NCBI RefSeq assembly: GCF_004564235.1 | Contig: NZ_SOMN01000016.1 | Coordinates: 1 to 52,728 of the forward strand | Direction: 5' to 3' | DNA from: Cohnella luojiensis | Lineage (GTDB): Bacteria; Bacillota; Bacilli; Paenibacillales; Paenibacillaceae | DNA: 52,728 bases | Shown here: in pieces, positions 16,915 to 25,592 of the stretch | How positions within the stretch are numbered: the first letter of the stretch is position 1 | Layout of the letters: the number at the start of each line of letters is the position of its first letter | The notes under the pieces: model-generated | What the model was told of the DNA's origin: nothing | Database searches by the model: none | Seen by the model: only the letters and a program-made list of their open reading frames with translations | Position numbers and translations under genes: made by a program

Positions 16915-18668
16915 GCCAACACCTCCTCAAGACCGGCAGATAACATCCGGCTGAAGCGAGATTCCGGATCGGCCGCCAGCTTCGTCCGTTGCCCGGCTTC
17001 CACGATCCTGCCTTGCTCCAGAATCACGATCTGATCCGCGCGCTCCACCGTAGCCAATCGATGCGCGATAATAATGCAGGAACGATTGGCAAGCAATCGA
17101 TTTATCGCCTGCTCCATCCGGTACTCCGTGAGCGGGTCCAGGCGCGAGGAAGCCTCGTCGAGAATAACAAGGCCCGGGTCCGTAAGGAAAACCCTTGCGA
17201 AGGCAAGGAGCTGAGCTTCGCCCGCCGAAAGGCTTCCGCCCCCCGAAGCAAGCTGCGTGTCCAGCCCTGCCGGAAGCGATTCATACCAGCCTTTCAAGCC
17301 AAGCTCGTTCAACACTCGTACGATAGTTTCATTCGGTATGTTTTCATCGTAGAAGGTTAAGTTATCCCTTACGCTGCCTTGCAGAATTTCAATGTTCTGA
17401 GTAACGAGCCCTACCTTCGACCTTAGCTCGCTAAGCTTGCATTGCCGAATGTCCGTACCTCCGAGTTCTATGCCTCCCTGCTGCGGATCGTAGAAGCGAA
17501 GCAGCAGGCGAGCCAGCGTCGTCTTCCCGCTGCCTGTTCGTCCGAGCAATCCGAGCACCTCCCCCGGCTTTAACCGAAGATGGATGTCCGCGAGCGTCGG
17601 CTGATCGTCATAACCGAACGTCACGCCTCGGAATTCCACTGACAATGGCCCTGAAGGCAATTTTTCGCCCGGACCGTCCTCAATGTTAGAGCGAGTGCCT
17701 AGAAGCTCTCGAATTCTAACCAGGCTGGCATCCGCCTTCTGCAGATCCTCGATCTGAGTTCGGATCTTCTCGATGGGTTTGGCCAGCAGCTCCGTGTAAT
17801 AGAAGATCAAATAGACCGTTCCTATGGTGATGCTGCCTTTGTTCCATAGATAGGCGCTGATCGCGAAGGCCATGGCATTCCCCAAGGCGAAAATAATGAT
17901 CGTGGTAATCCACATCGACGCGAATCCAAGGAAAGCTTTCTTGCGGATCGGAAGCATCTTGCGCAGCAGGGAATAGAACCGGTTCATTACAAAGCCGGTA
18001 GCCCCGTTCGCCCGCGTATCCTCGGTCCCTTCCAGATGCTCGCCGATAAAGCCGTAGTACTCGGCGTTAATCTGTCTCCACCGGGTCCACACCGGCAACG
18101 CGAATTTACGAATCCATTGGATGATATACACCGCGACAATGACGAATACGAGCATGGCCGATCCGATAAGGACGTTCTCGCGAAAGAGTAGGATAATAAT
18201 GCCCAGCATGAGCAGCAAATTGCCCGCCATATGTATGATAAAGCTAGAGAAGAAATTAGCCAGCGCGTTCACGTCGCCGTCCACCCGTTCGATGATCGAA
18301 CCGGTCGTATTCGATTTGTGGAAGGACATATCAAGCCTGAGCCCATGCTCCGCTAAGTCCCCGCGCAACTGGTTCGTCGTGCGCCAGGCTAGATTCTCGC
18401 TCACATAGGCAGCAATGACGGATACGAGCTGCTGGAAAAGCGAGAAGCCGATGAACAACAACGCGGCGTAATAGAGCGGCGTCAGGGATTTGTTGGATTG
18501 CGCGGTATCGATAAAATAGCGAATGATTTGCGGATTGATTAGCTGCAGGCCGATGGATGCGAAAAGAAGCAACGCTAGCCCGATAAGCGTCTGCCTTTGC
18601 GGAAGCAAATACCGGCTCAGCATCGCGTAATAATGGCCGACGGAGTTCTTATTAGGCGTATTTTTCAA
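16911..18668 (-). CDS. ABC exporter half-transporter, subunit with altered signature motif
   Basis: The 585-residue protein has a six-helix membrane domain followed by an ATPase with Walker A GRTGSGKTT, Walker B ILDEASSRLD (catalytic Glu present) and the signature changed from LSGGQ to LSAGEAQ. In an exporter dimer the signature of one subunit closes over the Walker A/B of the other. The altered LSAGE therefore pairs with the degenerate Asp site of the downstream subunit, giving one inactive and one active ATP site. The TTG start follows GGGGGAG at 6 nt. Array D lies upstream. Confidence 0.9.
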   Translation of the reverse strand: MKNTPNKNSVGHYYAMLSRYLLPQRQTLIGLALLLFASIGLQLINPQIIRYFIDTAQSNKSLTPLYYAALLFIGFSLFQQLVSVIAAYVSENLAWRTTNQLRGDLAEHGLRLDMSFHKSNTTGSIIERVDGDVNALANFFSSFIIHMAGNLLLMLGIIILLFRENVLIGSAMLVFVIVAVYIIQWIRKFALPVWTRWRQINAEYYGFIGEHLEGTEDTRANGATGFVMNRFYSLLRKMLPIRKKAFLGFASMWITTIIIFALGNAMAFAISAYLWNKGSITIGTVYLIFYYTELLAKPIEKIRTQIEDLQKADASLVRIRELLGTRSNIEDGPGEKLPSGPLSVEFRGVTFGYDDQPTLADIHLRLKPGEVLGLLGRTGSGKTTLARLLLRFYDPQQGGIELGGTDIRQCKLSELRSKVGLVTQNIEILQGSVRDNLTFYDENIPNETIVRVLNELGLKGWYESLPAGLDTQLASGGGSLSAGEAQLLAFARVFLTDPGLVILDEASSRLDPLTEYRMEQAINRLLANRSCIIIAHRLATVERADQIVILEQGRIVEAGQRTKLAADPESRFSRMLSAGLEEVLA

Positions 18669-18792
18669 CGTTCGCTCCCCCTATCCATAAGAAAAGCGAT
18701 AACCGGCCCAATGCAGGGGTTATCGCCGTTTACACGTACTTTATCCGAATCGCCGGGAACCGTCAATCCACAAATTAATAGCTAGAATCGTA

Positions 18793-19066
18793 CGAAACTC
18801 GGGGTCGCGGGACCGTTTAGCGCTGAGTTAGTAAACTTACTTTACTAATTCGGGGTCGCAGGACCGTTGAGCTCTGAGTTAGCAAACTTGCTTTACTAAT
18901 TCGAGGTCGCAGGACCGTTGAGCTCTGAGTTAGCAAACATACTTCGCTAATTCGGGGTCGCAGGACCGTTGAGCTCTGAGTTAGTAAACTTGCTTTGCTA
19001 ATTCGGGCTCGTTCGTCCGTTGAGGACGGAGTTAGCAAACTTACTTTGCTAATTCGGGTCATCCGA
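18793..19066. repeat. Array D, five 51-bp units with GTTAGCAAA palindrome
   Basis: GAGTTAG cores start at 18825, 18876, 18927, 18978 and 19029, all spacings exactly 51 bp. Each core is a good palindrome, for example TTAGCAAA-CTTGC-TTTGCTAA, and the unit also carries TCGGGGTCGCAGGACCGTTGA. It shares the GTTAGCAAA core, but not the rest of the unit, with arrays C and G. It lies in the 500-bp gap between the leftward ABC exporter and the rightward initiator tRNA; the last 100 bp before the tRNA hold a possible promoter (TTGCTT, 17 bp, TAGTAT). Confidence 0.95.
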
Positions 19067-19168
19067 GTTTGAAAAGAATTTCGACAATTCTCTTGCTTAT
19101 CTAAGGTATCTCCTATAGTATAAGAGATCTGTTCCTCAGAGAACGGATATCGTGCTCGTTAATATTGT

Positions 19169-19245
<77 letters not shown>

Positions 19246-19257
19246 AAATGCATACGC

Positions 19258-19287
19258 AATCCCCGGCGCACTCGCCGGGGATTTTCT
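19258..19287. terminator. Terminator between tRNA-fMet and convergent dehydrogenase
   Basis: A perfect 11-bp stem AATCCCCGGCG/CGCCGGGGATT with a 4-nt loop is followed by a T-rich tract on the plus strand. It ends the tRNA transcript. Because the dehydrogenase gene ends at 19286 on the other strand and A residues precede the stem, it probably works in both directions. Confidence 0.85.
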
Positions 19288-20221
19288 ATTCATCGGCTAC
19301 GCGGATAACGAGACGTCCGCGACCATGTCCGCGCTGACTGAGTTCATGAGCTTGCCTTGCTTCGCTCAAAGAGAAAATCTGCCCGACTTCCGCTTTCACA
19401 TGGCCTTCGACAATCAGGTCGGCGATGTCCTCCAAATCTTTCCTCGAGGCAAGGCGTGCCGGCTTCAACGCTCTGACTCCCCATTCATCGGCTTTGTCCT
19501 GAGAAGGCTGCGCGACTAGGCTAACGAGAGTACCGCCCCGCTTCAAGACGGACCAGGATTTGTCCAGCGTTTCTCCCCCCATCATATCCAAGACGAAATC
19601 CATGTTGCCGACGACTTTTTCGAATGGAGTAGTCGCATAATCAATAACCTCGTCCGCGCCCAAGGAACATACGAAATTCTGGTTAGCTGTCCCGGACGTT
19701 CCGACGACATACGCCCCCTTCCATTTCGCGAACTGAACCGCGTACAATCCAACCCCACCTGCAGCGCCATGAATCAGAGCACGGTCGCCGGCTTTTAATT
19801 GCCCGTCATGGATGAGCGCCTGCCACGCGGTCGTCGCCCCTCCGGACAGCGTTGCCGCTTCGTCGAATCCTAGCAACTCGGGTTTGAGTGCGAGCGAATC
19901 AACGGATGCGGTCGTATACTCGGCATAAGTTCCGTTCGGGCTTCTGCCGAAGACGGCTTGCCCTTTGCGAAATGCTGATACTCCTGAGCCCACCGCTTCG
20001 ACAATACCAGCCAGTGCGCTGCCCGGCGTGTACGGAAACTTGAGGGGCAAGGGAATCAAACCTTTACGTAGCTTCCAATCGATCGGCAGCACTCCCGCGG
20101 AAATCACGCGCACTAGCACTTCGCCAGTCTGAGGTTCCGGAATTGGAGTTCGTTCCAACTGCAATACATCGGGATCGCCGAATCGATGGTATCGGATTGC
20201 TCTCATCATTGTTTGAGCCAT
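19286..20221 (-). CDS. NADP-dependent medium-chain dehydrogenase (quinone reductase-like)
   Basis: The 311-residue protein is a zinc-free MDR enzyme. It has the N-terminal GroES-like fold (EVLVRVISAGVLPIDWKLRKG), then TTAWQALIH and the nucleotide-binding glycine motif HGAAGGVGLYAVQFAKWKGA near residue 150. Relatives reduce quinones or alpha,beta-unsaturated carbonyls with NADPH. The zinc-binding cysteines of alcohol dehydrogenases are absent. AAAGGTAGG precedes the ATG. No partner gene is adjacent. Confidence 0.88.
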   Translation of the reverse strand: MAQTMMRAIRYHRFGDPDVLQLERTPIPEPQTGEVLVRVISAGVLPIDWKLRKGLIPLPLKFPYTPGSALAGIVEAVGSGVSAFRKGQAVFGRSPNGTYAEYTTASVDSLALKPELLGFDEAATLSGGATTAWQALIHDGQLKAGDRALIHGAAGGVGLYAVQFAKWKGAYVVGTSGTANQNFVCSLGADEVIDYATTPFEKVVGNMDFVLDMMGGETLDKSWSVLKRGGTLVSLVAQPSQDKADEWGVRALKPARLASRKDLEDIADLIVEGHVKAEVGQIFSLSEARQAHELSQRGHGRGRLVIRVADE

Positions 20222-20448
20222 AGTGGAAACCTACCTTTCAACTAACTTACGAAAGATGAGCAATCAAGTACAATAATAACAAAAATTTTCATTTTCTAAA
20301 AAATCTTGGAGGGAGTTTGCTCTTAATTGATTGGATTTTGAATGGCATTAGCTTTTTTTAGCTTGATTCGAGCCTGGCCATCCCTTTGTTGAGGAGAGTT
20401 GAAATGAAGAAAAAAACCGAATAGGACTTGCAATTGTCTGATCTCAAC

Positions 20449-20545
20449 GATCTAAAAGCTGGCAGCGGCTTATTTCCGAAAAAACGAAGGCTCTGCTGCT
20501 TCTAAACCGCTGGGAGCGGACTATCGGCCCAAAAAAAACCGGAAA
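20449..20545. repeat. Array K, two degenerate 51-bp units
   Basis: Two related segments, each reading TCTAAA, then GCTGG.AGCGG, then an A-rich tract, are offset by 51 bp (AGCGG at 20464 and 20515; TCTAAA at 20451 and 20501). Similarity is partial, so this is weaker than the other arrays. The rest of the 378-bp gap (20222-20448) holds a mini-frame ATG at 20404 with a good GAGGAGAG site but only six codons before a stop, possibly a decayed gene start. Confidence 0.45.
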
Positions 20546-20571
20546 CCATCCGCTGCGACTGCGGAAGTTCC
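20531..20571 (-). terminator. Terminator after signal peptidase gene
   Basis: On the minus strand a GGAA...CCGC-AGTCGCA-GCGG...TTCC stem is followed by a run of eight T. It lies 29 bp after the lepB-like stop codon. Confidence 0.7.
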
Positions 20572-20599
20572 CTGTTTTGCCTTGTTTTGAATCAGTCCA

Positions 20600-21145
20600 T
20601 CATAGTTTCTTGCCCAGCACGTGATCAAGCGGGATAAAGCCGATCACCCGGCTATCCTGGCTGTTGTTCCGATTGTCCCCCATGACGAAGATATGATCGT
20701 CCGGCACGACCCACTGCTCATCGGCAGATTCCGACATGACCTCGTTGAGATAAGGCTCGTCAAGCGGTACGCCGTTACGGTATACGCGATGATCCTTAAG
20801 CTCCAGCACGTCTCCCGGTTTCCCGATTACTCTCTTGATATAGAAGTTGCGGTTGCTCCGGTTTAGCAGCAGTTGAAATATCGGATTATCCAATACGTCG
20901 TCCCTGAAGCTGCGATCGCGGTCTACTCTGCTGTCTATGATAACGATGTCCCCGTAGTCCGGAAAATAGGAGAAGGTATGGGATAATTTCGACACGAATA
21001 CCCTTTGGTTGTCGTGCAAGGTCGGGTCCATGGAATGTCCGTCTACCCGATAAGGTTGGATGAGGAATATCCCTATAACGAGCGAAATAACAAAAGCGAT
21101 CGCTATCGAGCTTATCCAACCTCGGACTCTCTTTAATAGATTCAT
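20600..21145 (-). CDS. lepB: Signal peptidase I
   Basis: The 181-residue protein has one N-terminal membrane helix (about 11-29) and the type I signal peptidase boxes: GHSMDPTL with nucleophile Ser38, FYIKRVIGKPGD with general base Lys104, and FVMGDNRNNSQDSR. It removes signal peptides on the outer face of the membrane. Length matches the SipS/SipT group of Gram-positive bacteria. AAGGACG lies about 7 nt before the ATG. Several likely clients lie in this window, for example the glycoside hydrolase and the metallopeptidase. Confidence 0.96.
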   Translation of the reverse strand: MNLLKRVRGWISSIAIAFVISLVIGIFLIQPYRVDGHSMDPTLHDNQRVFVSKLSHTFSYFPDYGDIVIIDSRVDRDRSFRDDVLDNPIFQLLLNRSNRNFYIKRVIGKPGDVLELKDHRVYRNGVPLDEPYLNEVMSESADEQWVVPDDHIFVMGDNRNNSQDSRVIGFIPLDHVLGKKL

Positions 21146-21417
21146 GCGACACGTCCTTCTGCGCTTTTTTCACATTTTATCATACGGGATCCGTTATAGA
21201 CTTATTATAATTCAAGGCGAATTCCCGGGAAAGCCCGATGAACTCTTTCACCGCCGGCATGCAGTCTTTCATTAGATTCGGATAGGTTGCCTTTTCCTTC
21301 AAACTAACTGACTATTTTACACTTAGTTTTTTCCGATGATTGCGGAGGTGCTGGGTTGCGGGGGTGCTGCTAGCCTATGATTACGGGGTTGTGAGGGGTG
21401 CTATACTAGCCGACGTT

Positions 21418-21482
21418 GGTGGTCGGTGGTCGGTGGTCGGTGGTTGGTGGTCGGTGGTTGGTGGTCGGTGGTCGGTGGTCGG
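21418..21482 (+). repeat. G-rich heptad repeat (GGTGGTC/T)n
   Basis: Nine consecutive 7-bp units read GGTGGTC or GGTGGTT, followed by GG. It is a dense series of GG doublets on the plus strand that could form two-layer G-quadruplexes. It lies in the 690-bp gap between lepB and the sugar transport operon, directly before the perfect inverted repeat at 21504. Upstream GC-rich sequence (21340-21417) also has GGGG runs. Confidence 0.9.
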
Positions 21483-21503
21483 TTAATTTTATACTTTCTG
21501 ATA

Positions 21504-21561
21504 TGTCAAAAACCAACAAAACTGACCATTTATAGATGGTCAGTTTTGTTGGTTTTTGACA
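21504..21561. repeat. Perfect 26-bp inverted repeat
   Basis: Arms 21504-21529 and 21536-21561 are exact reverse complements with the 6-nt loop TTATAG. The arms begin TGTCAAAAACC and end GACCAT. A5 and T5 runs lie inside the arms, so it could act as a terminator in both directions, but no gene ends nearby on the plus strand. It might be the footprint of a lost element. Confidence 0.9.
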
Positions 21562-21722
21562 ATCGCTCGGTTAATCTCGGAGTGTAACTTAATCCCGACA
21601 GCTTATAGGCTGCTCCACACTTTTTTATCCTATGGGTTTGCCGACGAGTGCGGAACGGATCAAAGCCGGATCCAAGGCCGAATTTGGTGCGATTATTCCC
21701 ATAGATAGAAGCGATTCGTTCA

Positions 21723-21778
21723 TTCTAATCGATTCCGTCGACGTTTTATAATAAGCTCATGGTTTTGTAAGCGCTACA
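21723..21778 (+). promoter_or_regulatory. Promoter and cre/LacI-type operator of sugar operon
   Basis: TATAAT at 21747-21752 is a good -10 box, with a weak -35 (TTCTAA) 18 bp upstream. Just downstream, 21766-21778 reads TGTAAGCGCTACA, close to the palindromic TGTAAGCGCTTACA form bound by CcpA and other LacI-family proteins but one base short. Its place after the -10 box fits a road-block repressor site. The regulator itself is not in this window. Confidence 0.45.
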
Positions 21779-21837
21779 AAAATTTGAACAAAGGCAAGAA
21801 GCATCATATTAAGTGCAAGAGAGATAGGAGGGGTCTT

Positions 21838-22818
21838 GTGGAGGCATCTTTGGGGCAAGAAAAGCGGATGAATGCTCAATTGAATCGAAAAAAAGGCACT
21901 TCCGCATGGAAAAAGATCAAGCAGCAGAAATGGTTGTTCCTCATGATCTTGCCAGGTTTTTTGTGTACGCTATTGATTTCTTACGGTCCTATGTTCGGAA
22001 TGTATATGGCCTTCATCAATTATTCGCCGGGCGGAGGGTCTTTTTTCTATCAGTTTTTTCATAGCCCTTTTATCGGGTTCACTTGGTTTGAATATTTTTT
22101 CAACAGCGGGGATTTTTATCCGATCATGCGGAATACGCTTGCCCAAAGTTTGCTCTCTTTGTTGATCGGATTTCCGGCCCCGATCATTTTGGCCCTTGCG
22201 CTTAATGAAGTGAGACAAGGTTTGTTCAAACGAGTGGCTCAAACCGTTTCTTATTTACCTCATTTTGTTTCATGGGTCATAGCCGCGAATATCATCATTA
22301 CGATGCTTTCCTCTCAGGGGCCTCTAAATCAGCTTTTGATGGCGCTTCATTTCATTGATAAACCGATTTTGTTTTTCCAGAATGGCCATATGTTCTGGTG
22401 GATCATTGGATTCTCCAATACGTGGAAAGACATGGGCTTTAACGCCATTATCTATTTGGCCGCGATCACTAGCATTAACTCGGAGCTCTATGAAGCAGCA
22501 AGAGTCGATGGAGCGAATCGGTGGAAGCAAATGTTGAATGTCACGCTGCCTGCGCTCGTACCGACCATTACGATTCTATTGATTCTATCTCTAGGAAATA
22601 TACTTAATGCGGGATTCGACCAACAGTATTTGCTTCAAAATACGACGATTCTACAATATTCGGACGTTATCGATACGTACACCTATCGTTATGGTTTGCA
22701 AAATGGCATGTTGTCCTACGGAGCCGCGGTTGGGTTGTTTAAGTCGGCTGTTGCCTTTGTGCTGGTCGTGTCGGTCAACGCATGGTCCAGAAGGGTAAAC
22801 CAACAATCTTTGTATTAG
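21838..22818 (+). CDS. CUT1 ABC sugar permease (LplB-like)
   Basis: The 326-residue protein has six membrane helices; the first starts near WLFLMILPGFLCTLL. The cytoplasmic EAA loop, EAARVDGANRWKQMLNVTLP, contacts the ATPase. The LplB type is used for oligo- and polysaccharide breakdown products. The GTG start at 21838 is chosen because AGGAGGGG lies just upstream; the frame stays open to a TTG at 21784. No ATPase gene is in the operon, so a shared MsmX-like ATPase elsewhere probably serves it, as in other CUT1 systems of Firmicutes. Confidence 0.9.
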   Translation: MEASLGQEKRMNAQLNRKKGTSAWKKIKQQKWLFLMILPGFLCTLLISYGPMFGMYMAFINYSPGGGSFFYQFFHSPFIGFTWFEYFFNSGDFYPIMRNTLAQSLLSLLIGFPAPIILALALNEVRQGLFKRVAQTVSYLPHFVSWVIAANIIITMLSSQGPLNQLLMALHFIDKPILFFQNGHMFWWIIGFSNTWKDMGFNAIIYLAAITSINSELYEAARVDGANRWKQMLNVTLPALVPTITILLILSLGNILNAGFDQQYLLQNTTILQYSDVIDTYTYRYGLQNGMLSYGAAVGLFKSAVAFVLVVSVNAWSRRVNQQSLY

Positions 22819-22852
22819 TTTCGAATGACGCGAGGAGTAGGAGGTAACAAAA

Positions 22853-23749
22853 TTGTTGAAAATCAGCGGCACAGGCGAACGAATCTTTATGGCGGGTATT
22901 TACCTGATTTTACTGTTTGTGCTCGTCATCACGTTCTATCCGTTTTGGAACATTTTTGTACTTTCACTGAATTCGGCAAGCGATACCGTTCGCGGCGGGA
23001 TCACGTTTTGGCCGCGTGAGTTCAGTCTAGAAAGCTATAAACAGATCTTGCAGGACAGAGAAATTATTAACGGACTCAAAGTGACATTCCTTCGCACGAT
23101 CGTCGGAGCGCCGCTTACGGTGCTGGTGATCAGCCTTCTCGCCTATTCGTTAAGCAAGAAGGAACTGCTGGGACGCCGCTGGATCGGGTTGTTCTTTGTA
23201 TTCACAATGTATTTCGGAGGAGGACTTATTCCGTATTACATGATTCTGAAAAGCGTCCATCTGATCGATACCTTCAGCGTCTACATCATCCCGAATCTGA
23301 TGAACGTCTTTTTCATGATCATCGTTCGAACCTTCATGCAGGATCTGCCGGCGGAAGTGGAAGAATCGGCCAAGTTAGACGGGGCTAACGACTTGCAAAT
23401 TTATTGGAGAATCGTAATGCCGGTCTCTTTGCCCGTACTTGTGACCATTGGCCTTTTCGCCGCGATTAATCAGTGGAATTCATGGTTTGATTCCTATGTT
23501 TTCACCTATGATCCGGATTTGAAAACGCTGCAAGCGGTATTGGTTAAAATCTTGAATCAGTTCCAAACGAAGGAGTTCACCAACGACAGTACTGCCCAGC
23601 TCGCTAATTCCGTGAAGAGAATAGCCGTATCTTCGGATACCATTCGCATGGCGGCGACGATGGTAGCCACTCTACCGATTATCATGGTCTATCCATTTCT
23701 TCAGCGGTATTTCGTAAAAGGCATGACATTAGGCGCCGTCAAAAGTTGA
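22853..23749 (+). CDS. CUT1 ABC sugar permease (YtcP-like)
   Basis: The 298-residue second permease has six membrane helices and the EAA-type loop EESAKLDGANDLQIYWRIVM. It pairs with the LplB-like subunit 34 bp upstream. Two TTG codons in a row (22853 and 22856) follow an AGGAGG site; I use the first. The N-terminal FYPFWNIFVLSLN segment is typical of YtcP-type subunits. It should form the membrane channel with the first permease. Confidence 0.9.
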   Translation: MLKISGTGERIFMAGIYLILLFVLVITFYPFWNIFVLSLNSASDTVRGGITFWPREFSLESYKQILQDREIINGLKVTFLRTIVGAPLTVLVISLLAYSLSKKELLGRRWIGLFFVFTMYFGGGLIPYYMILKSVHLIDTFSVYIIPNLMNVFFMIIVRTFMQDLPAEVEESAKLDGANDLQIYWRIVMPVSLPVLVTIGLFAAINQWNSWFDSYVFTYDPDLKTLQAVLVKILNQFQTKEFTNDSTAQLANSVKRIAVSSDTIRMAATMVATLPIIMVYPFLQRYFVKGMTLGAVKS

Positions 23750-23845
23750 ACTTTCCTCAATTGAAGGGAGTGATGCCATCGGAGCGAGAAGGCTTCGGGT
23801 TGTATTGGTTTTCGGTTACTAATTGAGCCAAGGGGGAAATTGTCC

Positions 23846-25495
23846 ATGTTTTCGGTAAAAAAACTGGGATTGGTGATTGTGTGCACATTGTTATTCTCCT
23901 CGTTGCTTGCTGCCTGCAGCAGCGGAAACAAAAATGAAAAAGCCTCAAACAGCGTAAGCAGCCCTAGCACGGAAGCTTCGGCGAGCGAATCGGTCGAGCC
24001 ATCCGAACCTGCTAAAGAACCGATCACAATCAAATTCTTCGACAAGAATAAAGGCGATCCGTTCGACGATCCGATCGCGCAGGAAATTATGAAGCGGACC
24101 GGCGTGAAAGTCGAAACTCAACAGCCGACAGGGGATCCGAAGGAAAAGTTGAATCTGATGCTGGCCTCGGGAGATTTACCGGATATCATTATGTTCGATC
24201 GAAGCAGCGATATCCTAAATAAGTATATTGCGGGAGGAGCGCTCATTCCTCTAGACGATCTGATCAGCCAATTCGGACCCGATGTCACCGAAATGTACGG
24301 CGATATCCTTAAGAAGACGCGTTATACGGACGGTAAAAATTACTACCTCTCCAATTGGTACGGCGAAGCCAAGAACGAGGCGGTATTCGGGTTCAATATG
24401 AAGATGGATATCGTCAAAGAGTTGGCTCCGGATAAGGCTAACGGGGACGTGCCGTTTACGAAGGACGAATTCGAGAAGTTGCTGTTGGACTTTAAAGCCA
24501 AATATCCCAAACTCAACGGTCAAACAGCGTACGCTTTGACGATGGACGGAACGAACATGGGCGCGAACATAGGAACGTTCAAAGGGATGTTCGGTTTGAA
24601 AACGTATTATGAAGTGGACGGGAAACTTCAGTTTGACGTTCAAGATCCGAAGTATCGCGAAATGATCATGTTCATGAACAAATTAAGTCGCCAAGGGTTG
24701 ATCGACCCGGAATGGGCGCTCTCGAAGAGGGAAAAGTGGCTTCAAAACATTGGCAACGCCAACTTCCTCGGAACGCCTGGCGCGTACTGGGATCTCGGAA
24801 CGCCGAACACCAACTTGAAGAAGGCTGGCGGCGAGGATAAGCAATATTTCCAATACAAGGTCGTCGCTCCAGGCGTAGATCCCGCCAAAACCACATACGG
24901 CCCGACGAGCACGCTGGGCTGGGATGCCATTGGTATTTCGAATAAGAACAAACACCCGGAAGAAACGATGAAATTTATCAACTTTTTAGCGAGCGAAGAA
25001 GGCCAAACCCTGTTGATGTGGGGAATGGAAGGCGTCTCGTATGAAATCAAAGACGGTAAAAAGACGCCGCTTCCGGGAGTGCTTGATGCATTCAAAACGG
25101 ACTGGGACAAAACCGTCAAGGAGACAGGCGTTCGTAAATGGACTTGGTTTGTCAAAGGCGGGACCGGACCAGACGATACGACCCGCGATATGGCAGCCCG
25201 TTATGATCGCGGCGAAGTGGACAGATTCGCGATCAAAACGTTGGGTGATTCCGGTTGGGTAACGGACGCCTACGATAACCTTGGTCCGCTGGGAGGCACC
25301 CCTGAAATCCTGATCGCCCAGAAAGCTAAGGATATCATGGATCAGACGTTGACGAAGGTAATCAATGCCAAAACGGAAGAGGAAGCGAACAAAAACTTCG
25401 ATAAAATGCTGGCCGACATGAAGGCTGCAGGCAGCGAGAAAGTCGAAAAAATCATTAACGAACACTATCAAGAAAGACTTACGCTTTGGAAATAA
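23846..25495 (+). CDS. Extracellular sugar-binding lipoprotein of ABC transporter
   Basis: The 549-residue protein has a lipoprotein signal peptide with lipobox LLAAC, a Ser/Glu-rich linker, and a large two-lobed family 1-type binding domain (ITIKFFDKNKGDPFDDP at the start; long length like LplA). It delivers an oligosaccharide to the two upstream permeases. AAGGGGG lies 9 nt before the ATG at 23846; the in-frame TTG at 23840 is less well placed. The ligand is probably a product of the glycoside hydrolase encoded next. Confidence 0.92.
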   Translation: MFSVKKLGLVIVCTLLFSSLLAACSSGNKNEKASNSVSSPSTEASASESVEPSEPAKEPITIKFFDKNKGDPFDDPIAQEIMKRTGVKVETQQPTGDPKEKLNLMLASGDLPDIIMFDRSSDILNKYIAGGALIPLDDLISQFGPDVTEMYGDILKKTRYTDGKNYYLSNWYGEAKNEAVFGFNMKMDIVKELAPDKANGDVPFTKDEFEKLLLDFKAKYPKLNGQTAYALTMDGTNMGANIGTFKGMFGLKTYYEVDGKLQFDVQDPKYREMIMFMNKLSRQGLIDPEWALSKREKWLQNIGNANFLGTPGAYWDLGTPNTNLKKAGGEDKQYFQYKVVAPGVDPAKTTYGPTSTLGWDAIGISNKNKHPEETMKFINFLASEEGQTLLMWGMEGVSYEIKDGKKTPLPGVLDAFKTDWDKTVKETGVRKWTWFVKGGTGPDDTTRDMAARYDRGEVDRFAIKTLGDSGWVTDAYDNLGPLGGTPEILIAQKAKDIMDQTLTKVINAKTEEEANKNFDKMLADMKAAGSEKVEKIINEHYQERLTLWK

Positions 25496-25592
25496 GGAAT
25501 CTGCTTGAGAAACAAGCTTAGGGAAATACATGAATATTTTTCAAAGGAGAGGATTGCAGGAAATGGCTCTTAATGATCAAAGGAGGCCCGGT

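Noticed and set aside
20404..20424. Mini-frame with a strong GAGGAGAG site and start MKKK
   Set aside because: Only six codons before a stop. A one-base shift in the A run gives a signal-peptide-like start, but that frame also stops soon.
21180..21302. A minus-strand frame of about 40 codons just upstream of lepB
   Set aside because: It reads as plausible peptide sequence (MKDCMPAVKEF), but has no ribosome-binding site at a usable distance and no family match; it may be a remnant.
21766..21778. A confident CcpA cre site
   Set aside because: It is one base short of the palindromic consensus, so it is listed only as a candidate operator.
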